NCBI RefSeq assembly: GCF_004342915.1
Contig: NZ_SLWL01000004.1
Span: forward strand, 246,132-310,131
Source: Camelimonas lactis
GTDB taxonomy: Bacteria > Pseudomonadota > Alphaproteobacteria > Rhizobiales > Beijerinckiaceae
Direction: 5' to 3'
Length of the DNA: 64,000 nt
Made by a program: the position numbers and the translations under genes. Under the pieces are notes generated by a model, which worked only from the letters and a program-made list of their open reading frames with translations, ran no database searches and was not told where the DNA came from. Numbering within the stretch: position 1 is the first letter of the stretch; each line of letters begins with the position of its first letter. Positions 28,280 through 37,813 of this stretch are shown here, piece after piece.

Positions 28280-31200
28280 TTATTCAGCCGCCTGCGCCAC
28301 CGGCGGCGGGTTGGCGAAAGCGGCGCGCAGCATCGCCTCGTTGGTTTTCGCGGCCTTGAGGTTGCGTTCCTTGATATGGCCGAAGCCACGGATCTGCTCT
28401 GGTATGGCGGCCAGATCGACGGCGACACCGTGGTTGGCTGGCGCCAGGTCGCGCAACACCTCGCGCAACATCGCCTCATAGTCCGTGATGAGCTGGCGCT
28501 CGGTGCGGCGCTCGTGGCTGTAGCCGAAGATATCGAGCGCGCCGCCGCGCAACCGCTTCATCCGCGCCAGCACGCGCAGCAGTGGCAGGACCCAGGGGCC
28601 GAATTCACGCTTCTTGAGTTCGCCGGTTTCCGGGTCACGCGGCGCGATCAGCGGCGGGGCCAGATGGAAGCGCAGGCGATAGTCGCCGTCGAACTGCTTG
28701 CCGAGCTTCTCCTGGAAAGTCCCGTCCGTATACAGGCGCGCCACCTCGTATTCGTCCTTGTACGACATCAGCCTGAAGAGGTTGCGGGCCACGGCGTCGG
28801 TCAGTGTCTGCCGGCCGGGAACGCGGGCCTGCTCGACGGCGCGCGTCTCATCGACCAGGGCCCGGTAACGGGCGGCCCAGGCGGCGTTCTGGTATGCGGT
28901 GAGGAACTGGACGCGCCGTTCAATCACCGCGTCGAGGTCAGGCGCCTCGGGCGCCGGAGGCGCCAGCAGCGGCCGGGCGATGCGCTCCACCGCATCCGGG
29001 TCATGGGCGGCGAGCCGCCCCCAGGCGAAGGCGCGCAGGTTCATGTCGACAGCGGCGCCGTTCAGCTCCACCGCCTTTTCAATCGACTCCAGCGACAGGG
29101 GCAACAGGCCGCGCTGGAAGGCGTAGCCCAGCATGAACAGATTGGTGGCGATGGCGTCGCCCATCAGGGCGGTGGCCAGATCGCTGGCCTTGACCAGATC
29201 AATGCCCTTCTCGCCGATGGCCTGGCGCAGCGCCCGCTTCATCTGGGCGTGCTCGAAATCCACATCCGGATTGATGACGAAGCCGGCGGTGGGCTGGAGA
29301 TAATCGTTGACCACGGCGCGGGTGACGCCGGTCTCCATGCGTGACAGGGCGGCGGGGCTGGCCGCCACCACCATGTCGCAGCCCAGCACCAGGTCGGCGC
29401 CGCCGGGCGCGATGCGCACCGCCGCCAGGTCTTCCGGCTTCGGCGCCAGGCGCACGTGGCTCATCACCGCGCCATTTTTCTGCGACAGGCCGGTGAAATC
29501 CAGCACCGTGCAGCCCTTGCCCTCCAGGTGCGCCGCCATGCCGAGCAACGCGCCAACGGTGATGACGCCGGTGCCGCCGATGCCGGTGATGAGAATGCCA
29601 TAAGGCTCGCCCAGCGGCTTCTGCCGCGGCGGCGGCAACGTCGCGAACGGATCGTCGGCTACGCTGGGTTTCGCGCCGCTTTTCGTCAGCTTGCGCAGGG
29701 AGCCGCCGTGGACGGTGACGAAGCTGGGGCAGAAGCCGTTGACGCAGGAATAATCCTTGTTGCAGTTGGACTGGTCGATCTGGCGCTTGCGGCCAAATTC
29801 GGTTTCCAGCGGCTTTACCGAGACGCAGTTGGATTTCACCGAGCAGTCGCCGCAGCCTTCACAGACCAGATCGTTGATGAAAACGCGCTTTTGCGGATCC
29901 GGCATCAGGCCGCGCTTGCGGCGGCGACGTTTTTCGGCGGCGCAGGTCTGGTCATAGATCAGCACGGTCACGCCTTCGGTTTCGCGCAACTCGCGCTGCA
30001 CGTGATCGAGCTGGTCGCGATGGAAGGTTTTCGCGCCGGCCGGGAAGTAGCCGTTGGGCGGATATTTGTCCGGCTCGTCCGACACGATCACCAGGCGCGC
30101 AATCCGCTCGGCCGCCACCTGGGCGGCGATCTCGCCAACCGAATAGCCGCCTTCGGCGTGCTGGCCGCCGGTCATGGCGACCGCGTCGTTGTAGAGGATC
30201 TTGTAGGTGATGTTGACGCCGGCGGCCACCGCGGCGCGGATGGCGAGAATGCCGGAGTGGGTGTAGGTGCCGTCGCCGAGGTTCTGGAAGATGTGCGGTT
30301 CGGCGGTGAACGGCGCCTGGCCGATCCAGTTGGTTCCCTCCGCCCCCATGTGGGTGATGGTGGCGGTGCGCCGGGCCGGAATGTAGGAGGCCATGCCGTG
30401 GCAGCCGATGCCGGCCATGGCGCGCGAGCCCTCCGGCACATTGGTTGAGGTGTTGTGGGGGCAACCGGAACAGAAGAACGGCGTCCGGGCCATTTTGGTG
30501 GCCGGGGTCGCGCCCATCTGCTCAAAGGAAGCGAGGCGCGCCAGGCGTTGGTCGAGGGCCGGGTCCTTATGGCCCATGCGGCGCAGGCGCGAGACGATGG
30601 CGCGGGCCACAAGGGTCGGATTGAACTCGCCCTCGCTCGGCAGCAGCATGGCGCCGCTCTCGTCGCGCTTGCCGACGACCATCGGGCGATGGGCGGCGTC
30701 CATGTTGTACAGGTAGCGGATGAGCTGGTCTTCAATGAAGCCGCGCTTCTCTTCGATCACCAGCACGTCCTGCAACCCTTCGGCGAAGCGCAGCGCCCCT
30801 TCCCGCTCCAGCGGCCAGGTCAGGCCGACCTTGTAGATGCGGATGCCGAGAGCGCGGGCCTGATCGTCGGAGATGCCGAGGTCGGCCAGGGCCTGGCGGG
30901 CGTCGAGATGCGCCTTGCCGGTGGTCATCAGGCCAAGCCGCCCCGGCACGCCGGCGTCGCGGCTGTCGAGCACGATCTCATCGAACGGATTGGCGCGGGC
31001 GAAGGCGGCCACCGCCTCCATGCGCGGCCCGTGCAGGCGCGCCTCGGCCTCCAGCGGCGGATCCGGCCAGCGGATATTCAGACCGCCGGGCGGCATCTCG
31101 AAGTCAGTGGGGGTGATGATGCGGATGCGGTCGGGATCGACCCAGACCGACGCGGAGCTTTCCACCGCCTCGGAAATCGCCTTGAAGCCGACCCAGCAGC

Positions 31201-31828
31201 CGCTGTAGCGGGAAAGCGCGTAGCCGCGCAGGCCGAAATCCAGATACTCCTGCACATTGGCCGGATTGAGGATCGGCATCATCGCCGCCATGTAGACCTG
31301 CTCGCTCTGGTGGGCGAGCGTCGACGACTGGCAGCCATGGTCATCGCCGGCGATGGCGAGCACGCCGCCATATTTCGACGTGCCGGCGGAGTTGGCGTGT
31401 TTCAGCGCGTCCATCGAGCGGTCGACGCCGGGGCCCTTGCCGTACCAGACGCCGAACACGCCGTCGAATTTGGCGCCGGGAAACAGGCCGACCTGCTGGC
31501 TGCCCCAGACCGCCGTGGCGGCGAGGTCCTCGTTCAGGCCCGACTGGAAGGTGATGTTCTCGGCCTCAAGGAGTTTTTTCGCCTGCCAGAGGGCGTTGTC
31601 GTAGACGCCGAGCGGTGAACCGCGATAGCCGGAAATGAAGCCTGCGGTGTTCAGGCCATTGGCCAGATCCCGCTGGCGCTGCATCATCGGCAGGCGCACC
31701 AGCGCCTGGATGCCGGACAGGTAGATCCGTCCCGAGGGCTGCAGATATTTGTCGTTGAGCGTGACTTTTTCCAGCGGCGCGCCGCTGCCGGCGACAGGTG
31801 ACGTAACGACGGAGGCGTCCGTGGCCAT
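28280..31828 (-). CDS. Indolepyruvate ferredoxin oxidoreductase family protein (fused alpha-gamma-beta type)
   Basis: A 1182-aa soluble enzyme that would decarboxylate an arylpyruvate or branched 2-oxoacid to acyl-CoA, passing electrons to ferredoxin. The pyrimidine-binding half begins at GFISGYRGSPLGVYDN. The TPP-binding region includes CSGCPHNTSTNVPEGSRAMAGIGCHG (about residues 460-485) and GDGTYTHSGILAIRAA. An iron-sulfur segment follows (CEGCGDCSVKSNC), then the IorB-like gamma domain (ITGIGGTGVITVGALLGMAAHLEG). Start ATG at 31828 (MATDAS) after GGGTGGAAGCC. The one-polypeptide form is typical of Proteobacteria. Substrate is not proven by sequence. Confidence 0.92.
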   Translation of the reverse strand: MATDASVVTSPVAGSGAPLEKVTLNDKYLQPSGRIYLSGIQALVRLPMMQRQRDLANGLNTAGFISGYRGSPLGVYDNALWQAKKLLEAENITFQSGLNEDLAATAVWGSQQVGLFPGAKFDGVFGVWYGKGPGVDRSMDALKHANSAGTSKYGGVLAIAGDDHGCQSSTLAHQSEQVYMAAMMPILNPANVQEYLDFGLRGYALSRYSGCWVGFKAISEAVESSASVWVDPDRIRIITPTDFEMPPGGLNIRWPDPPLEAEARLHGPRMEAVAAFARANPFDEIVLDSRDAGVPGRLGLMTTGKAHLDARQALADLGISDDQARALGIRIYKVGLTWPLEREGALRFAEGLQDVLVIEEKRGFIEDQLIRYLYNMDAAHRPMVVGKRDESGAMLLPSEGEFNPTLVARAIVSRLRRMGHKDPALDQRLARLASFEQMGATPATKMARTPFFCSGCPHNTSTNVPEGSRAMAGIGCHGMASYIPARRTATITHMGAEGTNWIGQAPFTAEPHIFQNLGDGTYTHSGILAIRAAVAAGVNITYKILYNDAVAMTGGQHAEGGYSVGEIAAQVAAERIARLVIVSDEPDKYPPNGYFPAGAKTFHRDQLDHVQRELRETEGVTVLIYDQTCAAEKRRRRKRGLMPDPQKRVFINDLVCEGCGDCSVKSNCVSVKPLETEFGRKRQIDQSNCNKDYSCVNGFCPSFVTVHGGSLRKLTKSGAKPSVADDPFATLPPPRQKPLGEPYGILITGIGGTGVITVGALLGMAAHLEGKGCTVLDFTGLSQKNGAVMSHVRLAPKPEDLAAVRIAPGGADLVLGCDMVVAASPAALSRMETGVTRAVVNDYLQPTAGFVINPDVDFEHAQMKRALRQAIGEKGIDLVKASDLATALMGDAIATNLFMLGYAFQRGLLPLSLESIEKAVELNGAAVDMNLRAFAWGRLAAHDPDAVERIARPLLAPPAPEAPDLDAVIERRVQFLTAYQNAAWAARYRALVDETRAVEQARVPGRQTLTDAVARNLFRLMSYKDEYEVARLYTDGTFQEKLGKQFDGDYRLRFHLAPPLIAPRDPETGELKKREFGPWVLPLLRVLARMKRLRGGALDIFGYSHERRTERQLITDYEAMLREVLRDLAPANHGVAVDLAAIPEQIRGFGHIKERNLKAAKTNEAMLRAAFANPPPVAQAAE

Positions 31829-32025
31829 AGGCTTCCACCCTTTTTCTCGGGCGGCCTGCATGGCGGAACGTTCCTGACCAGACTGTCGCGATCTATCCGG
31901 CCCCGGAAAATCTCCTGCCCTGGCCACCGCTCATGGATGGAATCTAGAAACCCTCCAATTTACTGTCAATGTCGTCATGGCGGCGCCCCCAGCCCCGCCA
32001 TGCGGCCAGCGCAGGCCGGCGCGGA

Positions 32026-32886
32026 TCAGGCCGCCGCCTGGCGGGAAGCGTCGCGCACGTTCAGGTCCTGCACGCCAAGGCCATCGATGCCCAGGGTCAT
32101 CCGGTCGCCGGCCTTCAGGAATAGCGGCGGCTTGCGGCCCATGCCGACGCCGGGCGGCGTGCCGGTGGCGATGACGTCGCCAGGGCGCAGGTCCATGAAC
32201 TGCGAAATGTAGGAGACGATGAACGGAACGCGGAAAATCATGTTCTCCGTATTGCCGGTCTGCATGCGCTCGCCATTGAGATCGAGCCACATGGCGCGGC
32301 CATTGGCGTCGCCCAGTTCCTCGCGCGTCGCCAGCCATGGGCCGAGGGGGCCAAAGGTCGGCGCGCCCTTGCCCTTCATCCACGTGCCGCCGCGTTCGTT
32401 CTGCCAGGCGCGCTCGGATATGTCGTTGCACAGGCAGTAGCCGGCCACGTGATCCAGCGCCTCCGCCTCGTGAACGCGGGAGCACGGAGAGCCGATCACC
32501 ACCGCCAGCTCCACCTCCCAGTCGGTTTTGGTCGAGCCTGGCGGAATCAGCACATCGTCATGGGGACCGATGATGCAGGACGGCGCCTTGCTGAACAGGA
32601 TCGGCTCCGCCGGCGGCGTCAGGCCGGCTTCGGCGGCGTGATCGGCGTAGTTGAGGCCAACGGCGATGAAATGCCCGACGCCGCCAACGCAAGGGCCAAG
32701 GCGCGCGCCAGCCGGCGCAAGCGGCAGGGCGCCGGCATCAAGCGCGCGCAGGCGGTCGAGGGTCGCCGGGTCGAGGGCGGCGCCGTTGATATCGGCGATG
32801 ACGCCCGAGAGATCGCGAATCCGGTTTTCGCTATCCAGCAGGCCTGGCCTTTCGGCGCCTGGCTCTCCAAACCGCACAAGTTTCAT
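32026..32886 (-). CDS. Fumarylacetoacetate hydrolase (FAH) family protein
   Basis: A 286-aa member of the FAH superfamily (fumarylpyruvate hydrolase / acylpyruvase-like). The domain begins at FIAVGLNYADHAAEAG and has SKAPSCIIGPHDDVLIP, metal ligands in DWEVELAVVIG, AGYCLCNDISERAWQ and GDVIATGTPPGVGMG. It hydrolyses C-C bonds of diketo acids in aromatic degradation, or decarboxylates oxaloacetate-type substrates; the sequence does not tell which. The ATG at 32886 is preceded by GGGGAACGCC. Same strand as the oxidoreductase downstream, but separated by about 200 bases. Confidence 0.92.
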   Translation of the reverse strand: MKLVRFGEPGAERPGLLDSENRIRDLSGVIADINGAALDPATLDRLRALDAGALPLAPAGARLGPCVGGVGHFIAVGLNYADHAAEAGLTPPAEPILFSKAPSCIIGPHDDVLIPPGSTKTDWEVELAVVIGSPCSRVHEAEALDHVAGYCLCNDISERAWQNERGGTWMKGKGAPTFGPLGPWLATREELGDANGRAMWLDLNGERMQTGNTENMIFRVPFIVSYISQFMDLRPGDVIATGTPPGVGMGRKPPLFLKAGDRMTLGIDGLGVQDLNVRDASRQAAA

Positions 32887-32989
32887 GGCGTTCCCCGTAT
32901 CCACACATCACTGGCGCGCCTTCACGCGCGGCCGGAGCCTGGCAGGGCGTGCGCCGGCGGGCAAGCGCTCCGGCGTTCATCCGGGCAAG

Positions 32990-34021
32990 CTAACCGCCGC
33001 AAGCGGCGAAGGCAGCCCTGATCTGCCCGGCGTCAGCGCCGGCGCGCAGCAGCAGTTGCAGCAGCAGCCGCGCTTTCAGGCCGGAGAGCATGCCGGCGCC
33101 GATGACGCCGCGTTGCAACAGATCAATCTCGGAGCCTGGATAGCCATAGGTAGCGCTGAACACCGGCCCGGCGCTGACCCGTGAGCCAAGAATCACCGGC
33201 ATGCGGGCGGCGACCCGGGACACGAGGTCGGCGAGGCGCTCCGGCACATGGCCGGCCCCGGCGCCTTCAATCACCACGCCGGCGAAACCAAGTTCCGGCG
33301 CCGCCGCCAGCAACCGGCCGTCGTCGCCAAGGCCGATGCGCAGCAGGGCCACGGCCGGCGGGGGCGCTTCCACCGCCAGGTCCGCCAACAGCTCTTCCGG
33401 CGCGCGCCCCAGCAATCCGGCGAGGACCGGCGGCGCGGCCGGACGCAGCAGGATGCGGACCCGACCCTCGGCGACAAGGCCAAGGGGGCCGAAACCGGGA
33501 GAAACAAAGGCGGAGGTCAACGCCGTATGCCCCTTCTGCACCAGCAGGGCGGCGTGAATCTCATCGTTCAACACCACCACCGGGCCAAGGCCGTGAGCCG
33601 CCGGCGCCGCCGCGACGGTGACGGCGGCCAACAGGTTGGCCGGGCCATCGGCCCCCGCCGTGGCGGGCGGGCGCATGGCGCCGGTCACCACCACTGGCTT
33701 GCCGGCGGGAAGCAGCAGGCTGAGAACGAAGGCCGTTTCCTCAATGGTGTCCGTGCCCTGCGCGATCACCACGCCGTCGACGTCGCCCGCCAGATGCTCG
33801 CGCGCCAGCGTGGCCACGGCGGTGAGGTCGGCCAGGGTCAGCGAGGCTGACGGCTTGCGGGCCAGGGCGACCGGAATAACCGACGCCGCCGCCATCAGGC
33901 CGGGAACGGCGGCGGCCAGATCCGCCGCATCGAGGGTCGGCGCGACGCCGGCGCCATCCGCGCGCGGGGTCATGGCGATGGTGCCGCCGGTGGCGATCAG
34001 CAGGACGGTGGGCCGCTTCAT
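32990..34021 (-). CDS. L-asparaginase / glutaminase-type amidohydrolase
   Basis: A 343-aa asparaginase. Both catalytic Thr motifs are present: ATGGTIA (Thr14 region) at the N-terminus and QGTDTIEETA (about 88-97). VVTGAMRPP follows. It hydrolyses asparagine (or similar amides) to aspartate and ammonia. No signal peptide is seen from the ATG at 34021, so it is probably cytoplasmic; GAGG lies upstream. An in-frame upstream extension has no similarity. Monocistronic. Confidence 0.92.
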   Translation of the reverse strand: MKRPTVLLIATGGTIAMTPRADGAGVAPTLDAADLAAAVPGLMAAASVIPVALARKPSASLTLADLTAVATLAREHLAGDVDGVVIAQGTDTIEETAFVLSLLLPAGKPVVVTGAMRPPATAGADGPANLLAAVTVAAAPAAHGLGPVVVLNDEIHAALLVQKGHTALTSAFVSPGFGPLGLVAEGRVRILLRPAAPPVLAGLLGRAPEELLADLAVEAPPPAVALLRIGLGDDGRLLAAAPELGFAGVVIEGAGAGHVPERLADLVSRVAARMPVILGSRVSAGPVFSATYGYPGSEIDLLQRGVIGAGMLSGLKARLLLQLLLRAGADAGQIRAAFAACGG

Positions 34022-34398
34022 GTGTTGCGCCTCGTGACGTAAGCGCGCCGTGGAATCACGGCGTCCCACCGGGCACATAGCATCATTTGGAACCGGCATC
34101 CGGCCCAGAAAACGGACAGGCAGGCTGCGGCGCGCGTGTTTTTTCGGCCTCACCCCTGCCCTGCTGGAGCGGCGCGGGGTCCAGCCAGGCGCAGCCGCCT
34201 GGCCTGGCCCCATCGCCTCCGCGGTTGGGGCCGGATTGCCACGGCGCCGCGCCGATCCGCGCGGGCGCGCCGGCAGCGACACGGAAGGTCTTGACGCGGC
34301 GCTTGCCGTCCCGCAGGCCTCGCGGCGGACCCAGTCCTGAATTTGCCTGCCGGGAACCCGCCCCCCGGCGCGGGGGTGGGCCAGCCGGAGAGTCCCCG
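34022..34398. other. Intergenic region between asparaginase and Anbu genes
   Basis: 377 bases of GC-rich DNA between divergent genes. No gene, structured RNA, EcfG-type promoter or notable repeat could be supported; it must hold both promoters. Confidence 0.5.
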
Positions 34399-35145
34399 AT
34401 GACCTATTGCGTCGGACTGCTTGTCCAGAGCGGCGTCGTCATGATCGCCGACACGCGCACCAACGCCGGCATCGACAATGTGTCGACGTTCCGCAAGCTG
34501 CATCTGTTCGGAACAAAAGGCGAGCGGGCCATCGCCATCGCCTGCGCCGGCAATTTGTCGATCTCCCAGTCGGTGATCGCCATGGTTTCCGAGGGCCTGG
34601 TCAACCCAGAAACCGGCGAGACCGAGCGCATCGAGGACATGCCGAGCATGTTTCGCGCGGCGCAACTGGTGGGTTTCGCCGTGCGGCAGATGCGCAAGCA
34701 GCTGGGCGAGGCGCTGGAGGACGCCGGCCTGCCCTTCGACGTCGCCTTCCTGCTCGCCGGTCAGGTCGCCGGCCGGGAAATGCGCATGTACATGATCTAC
34801 GCCGCCGGCAACTTCATTGAATGCGGCCGCGACAGCCCGTTCCTCCAGATCGGCGAGCACAAATACGGCAAGCCCATCCTCGACCGCTCGGTGCAGTGGG
34901 AAACGACGCTCAACGACGCCATCAAGCTGGGCCTGCTGTCGATGGACTCAACCCTGCGCTCCAACCTCGGCGTCGGCCTGCCGCTCGACATCGCCGTGAT
35001 CCCGCGCGACGCGCTGGCGATCACCATCAGCCGCCGCATCGAGAACGGCGACCCGTACTTTCGTAATCTGAGCGAACGCTGGTCGTCGGCGCTGCGCGCC
35101 GCGCACATGGACATTCCCCCGCCGCCGTGGGGCGTGGACGGCTGA
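34399..35145 (+). CDS. Anbu-type bacterial proteasome homologue
   Basis: A 248-aa Ntn-hydrolase of the Anbu (ancestral beta-subunit) family, related to HslV and the 20S proteasome. It begins MTYCVGLLVQSGVVMIADTR, so removal of Met exposes the catalytic Thr2. The segments SDTRT-like ADTRTNAGIDNVSTFRKLH and IACAGNLSISQ are family marks. Anbu forms helical or ring assemblies; its substrates are unknown. It usually sits with alpha-E, ATP-grasp and transglutaminase-like genes (a peptide-tagging-like cluster); none of these is adjacent here. The start at ATG 34399 is fixed by the N-terminal Thr. Confidence 0.93.
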   Translation: MTYCVGLLVQSGVVMIADTRTNAGIDNVSTFRKLHLFGTKGERAIAIACAGNLSISQSVIAMVSEGLVNPETGETERIEDMPSMFRAAQLVGFAVRQMRKQLGEALEDAGLPFDVAFLLAGQVAGREMRMYMIYAAGNFIECGRDSPFLQIGEHKYGKPILDRSVQWETTLNDAIKLGLLSMDSTLRSNLGVGLPLDIAVIPRDALAITISRRIENGDPYFRNLSERWSSALRAAHMDIPPPPWGVDG

Positions 35146-35300
35146 GGGGCGCAGGCAGGGAGCCGGGACCGGTTTGCCCCTGACCGAGGTCAGTTGTTCC
35201 ACCCAGTTGTCCGCTCTCCACTGGCCGCCGTCAGCCAGGCCTGTCCCGGCCATCCCGCAAGCGACGCATCGGCGGGGGCGCCGCGTCCCGGATGTGAGGA

Positions 35301-35332
35301 CGTGAATGCCCACAACAGGCGCGGGCATGACG
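35301..35332. repeat. REP-like palindrome, copy 2
   Basis: On the minus strand it reads CGTCATGCCCGCGCCTGT followed by TGTGGGCATTCACG; the first 17 bases after the leading C equal those of the copy at 60734-60764. It lies in the 349-base gap (35146-35494) between the Anbu and MaoC genes, which contains no gene. Confidence 0.7.
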
Positions 35333-35494
35333 GGCCGGGGCGTTCGCGGCGGGCGGCGGTTTGCCGCTCCTGACGTCGTGCGCCGGGGCTGGAAGGCCGG
35401 CCAGACGCGGGAGCGCGGCGTCCGAACAGGAGCCGCCACGCTGGCGAGCCGACGGGCGCCTCACCTGACCAGCGCGCCCCGTCTTCCAGACGTC

Positions 35495-36355
35495 TCAGGC
35501 CAGCTCGGCGTAGCCGTTGTTGATCACCACCACGTCGCGCTCCTGCACGCGGGCGCGGAACGAGACGGAGCCGTTGTCGCCGCGCCAGATCTCGGTGACG
35601 ATGGTTTCGCCCGGATACACCGGCGAGGTAAAGCGCACGTCCATGCGGCGCAGGGAATCCGGATTGGAATCGCCCACCGCCTGGAGCAGCGCCCGGCCAA
35701 CGACGCCATAGGTGCACAGACCGTGCAGGATCGGGGCCCTGAAGCCGGCGCCGGTCGCCACCTTCGGGTCGGCGTGCAGCGGGTTGTAGTCGCCGGAGAG
35801 ACGGTAGATCAGCGCCGCCTGCGGCAACGTCGGCAGGGCCAGGGTGATGTCCGGGGCGCGATCGGGGATCTGGTGCGGGGTCGGCGTCGGGCCGGACTTG
35901 CCGCCAAAGCCGCCATCGCCGCGCAGGAAGCTGGAGCCGGTGACGCGGCACAGCAATTCGCCGGTGGCCTTGTCGATGATGTCGCGGTCGGAATACAGGA
36001 TCGCGCCCTTGCCCGGGCCCTTGTCGATGATGTCGGTGACGCGGGTGCGGCCAATCACCGTGCCGGAGGCCGGCAGCGGCCTGAACACCTGCAGCCCCTG
36101 CTCGCCGTGCAGCACCTTCGTCCAGTCAACGCCCGTGCCCGGATCCTTCAGCCAGAAACCCGGATAACCCAGCACCACCGCCATGGTGGGCAGCGCCCGC
36201 AGACCGTCCTCATAAACAAAGCGGAGCTGGCTCTCGTCCAGCGGGTCGGAGCCGACGCCGAGGCCGAGGGCGTAAAGGATCGTATCGCGCTCGGTATAGG
36301 TGTGCTCCAGATCCTTGAACGGCCAGTTCAGGAGGTGATCCGGGTCAATGGCCAT
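35495..36355 (-). CDS. MaoC-type enoyl-CoA hydratase (hydratase 2)
   Basis: A 286-aa protein with a double hot-dog fold: N-terminal MaoC-N half (about 1-150) and C-terminal MaoC half. The latter has the hydratase-2 motif YRLSGDYNPLHADP (Asp and His catalytic) and GFRAPILHGLCTYG. It hydrates 2-enoyl-CoA to the (R)-3-hydroxyacyl form, as in peroxisomal MFE-2-like pathways and steroid side-chain breakdown. Start ATG at 36355 (MAIDPDHLLNWPF). It is divergent from an IclR regulator, and a palindrome shared with other acyl-CoA genes lies between them. Confidence 0.93.
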   Translation of the reverse strand: MAIDPDHLLNWPFKDLEHTYTERDTILYALGLGVGSDPLDESQLRFVYEDGLRALPTMAVVLGYPGFWLKDPGTGVDWTKVLHGEQGLQVFRPLPASGTVIGRTRVTDIIDKGPGKGAILYSDRDIIDKATGELLCRVTGSSFLRGDGGFGGKSGPTPTPHQIPDRAPDITLALPTLPQAALIYRLSGDYNPLHADPKVATGAGFRAPILHGLCTYGVVGRALLQAVGDSNPDSLRRMDVRFTSPVYPGETIVTEIWRGDNGSVSFRARVQERDVVVINNGYAELA

Positions 36356-36450
36356 CTGCGTTTCCTTGTCTCGTTTCTGGTTGGACCGAAGCGTTTTCAT
36401 GCGGAGCAGGCGTCGCCCCGCGCGCAGAAAACGCGTTGTTTCAACAACAT

Positions 36451-36489
36451 GGAGCAAATTTTCGCTTTAGCGCGCGCGCATTTTGCTCC
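36451..36489. repeat. Inverted repeat upstream of the MaoC gene
   Basis: GGAGCAAA (36451-36458) and TTTGCTCC (36482-36489) form an inverted repeat with a 23-base spacer rich in CG steps, in the divergent MaoC/IclR intergenic region. A second small palindrome GTTGTTTCAACAAC lies just before it. Either may be part of the promoter or operator of the MaoC gene. Confidence 0.4.
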
Positions 36490-36541
36490 GGCCAAATGGC
36501 TGTCGCTGGCAACTTGTCATAGGGCTCCGCGTCCCGCAATC

Positions 36542-36560
36542 TGCGAAAATGGTTTTTGCA
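36542..36560. promoter_or_regulatory. Candidate acyl-CoA operator, copy 1 (one mismatch)
   Basis: TGCGAAA-ATGGT-TTTTGCA, differing by one base from the perfect palindromes at 50035-50053 and 55186-55204. It is placed 123 bases before the IclR start and 187 bases before the MaoC start. Confidence 0.5.
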
Positions 36561-36682
36561 GAATTGCGCGGGGGCAGGTAGAGCGTCCTGCGAGCGGGCG
36601 GCCAGGTCCGCGTGATAGTCCTGATTTTGCGGCGCCGCGCTCCGTTTCCGCCTGGCCCGCGCCCTGACGCCGGAGCGCTGTC

Positions 36683-37615
36683 ATGTCCGACGCCAACCAG
36701 TCCCCCGCCGCTTCCACCGCCGACGCCGCGCCCATGGCCGATGACGGAGCGGACACAGCCGGAACGCCCCCTGCGGCAGTCCGCAAGCCGGCGGCCCGCT
36801 CCGCCACCCGGCGCCCGCGCGATACGGATGGCGCGGACAGCGGCCGGCTGTTTGTCACCGCCCTCGCCCGCGGCCTCGACGTGTTGTCGGCGTTCCGCGC
36901 CTCCGATGGGCCGCTGGGCAACCAGGAGCTGGCGGAGCGCACCGGCCTGCCCAAGCCGACCGTCTCGCGCATCACCCACACGCTGATGGAGATGGGCTAT
37001 CTCAGCTACAATCCGCGCCTGGCCAATTATGAACTGGGCGGGCGCACACTGAAGCTGGCCTTCACCGCGCTGGAGCGCCTCGACATCCGCCGCATCGCCC
37101 GGCCGCTGATGCAGGAGCTGGCCAACAACGGCGACATGAACATCTCGCTGACCCTGCGCGAGCGTCTTTCGGTGATCTGCATCGAAACCTGTGAGGGGTC
37201 GGCGCTGATCGGCCTGCGCCTGCCGGTGGGCGCGCGCATGCCCATCGCCACCACCTCCAGCGGCAAGGCCTGGCTCGCCGGGGCGACGCCGGAGGAGCGC
37301 GCCGCCGTGCTGGATGAGCTGAAGCGCCAGAAGCCGGCCGACTATCCCAAATTGCGCGACGCCGTGGCGGCGGCCGTCGCCGAGGTGCGCGAGAAGGGTT
37401 TTTGCACGTCGATCGGCGAATGGCAGCGCGACATTAACGGCGCCGGCACGCCGATCATCCTGCCCAATGGCCGGGGCGTTTACGCGCTTGGTCTTGGCGG
37501 CCCGGCCTATCTGCTGGGCGAGCAGGACATCAACGACCGCTACGGCCCGATGCTGGCGCGCACCGCCCGGGCCATCGCCGACCAGCTGGGCGGCGTCATT
37601 CACCCGCCGGAGTAG
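36683..37615 (+). CDS. IclR family transcriptional regulator
   Basis: A 310-aa regulator. A disordered, Ala/Pro-rich N-terminus (1-50) precedes the winged helix (about 54-115: LARGLDVLSAFRASDGPLGNQELAERTGLPKPTVSRITHTL region) and the effector-binding domain (125-300, with RLPVGARMPIATTSSGKAWLAG and the GINGAGTPI-like DINGAGTPIILPNG). The ATG at 36683 has GGAG upstream. It is divergent from a MaoC gene and followed, after a tandem repeat, by an acyl-CoA ligase, so it probably controls one or both. Effector unknown. Confidence 0.93.
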   Translation: MSDANQSPAASTADAAPMADDGADTAGTPPAAVRKPAARSATRRPRDTDGADSGRLFVTALARGLDVLSAFRASDGPLGNQELAERTGLPKPTVSRITHTLMEMGYLSYNPRLANYELGGRTLKLAFTALERLDIRRIARPLMQELANNGDMNISLTLRERLSVICIETCEGSALIGLRLPVGARMPIATTSSGKAWLAGATPEERAAVLDELKRQKPADYPKLRDAVAAAVAEVREKGFCTSIGEWQRDINGAGTPIILPNGRGVYALGLGGPAYLLGEQDINDRYGPMLARTARAIADQLGGVIHPPE

Positions 37616-37676
37616 GCCCAGGCAACCGTCGCCGGCCAGGCTCCCGTCCCACGCCCGCCTCCTGCGCGGCTGGCCC

Positions 37677-37740
37677 CCTGCCTTGCCGGCCTCCTGCCTT
37701 GCCGGCCTCCTGCCTTGCCGGCCTCTTACCTTGCCGGCCT
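37677..37740. repeat. 16-bp tandem repeat (4 units)
   Basis: Four head-to-tail copies of CCTGCCTTGCCGGCCT (the last with two changes) in the 198-base gap between the IclR and ligase genes; a partial fifth follows. The unit is not a multiple of three and no gene covers it. Confidence 0.93.
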
Positions 37741-37813
37741 CTTGCCAGAGCCGCATCGCCGTTGCAGCTTCCCCGCGACAATGCGCGAAACGCGCCAACG
37801 ACAGGGGAGCGCC

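Noticed and set aside
37677..37740. CRISPR array
   Set aside because: The 16-bp units are directly adjacent without spacers and there are no cas genes in the window.
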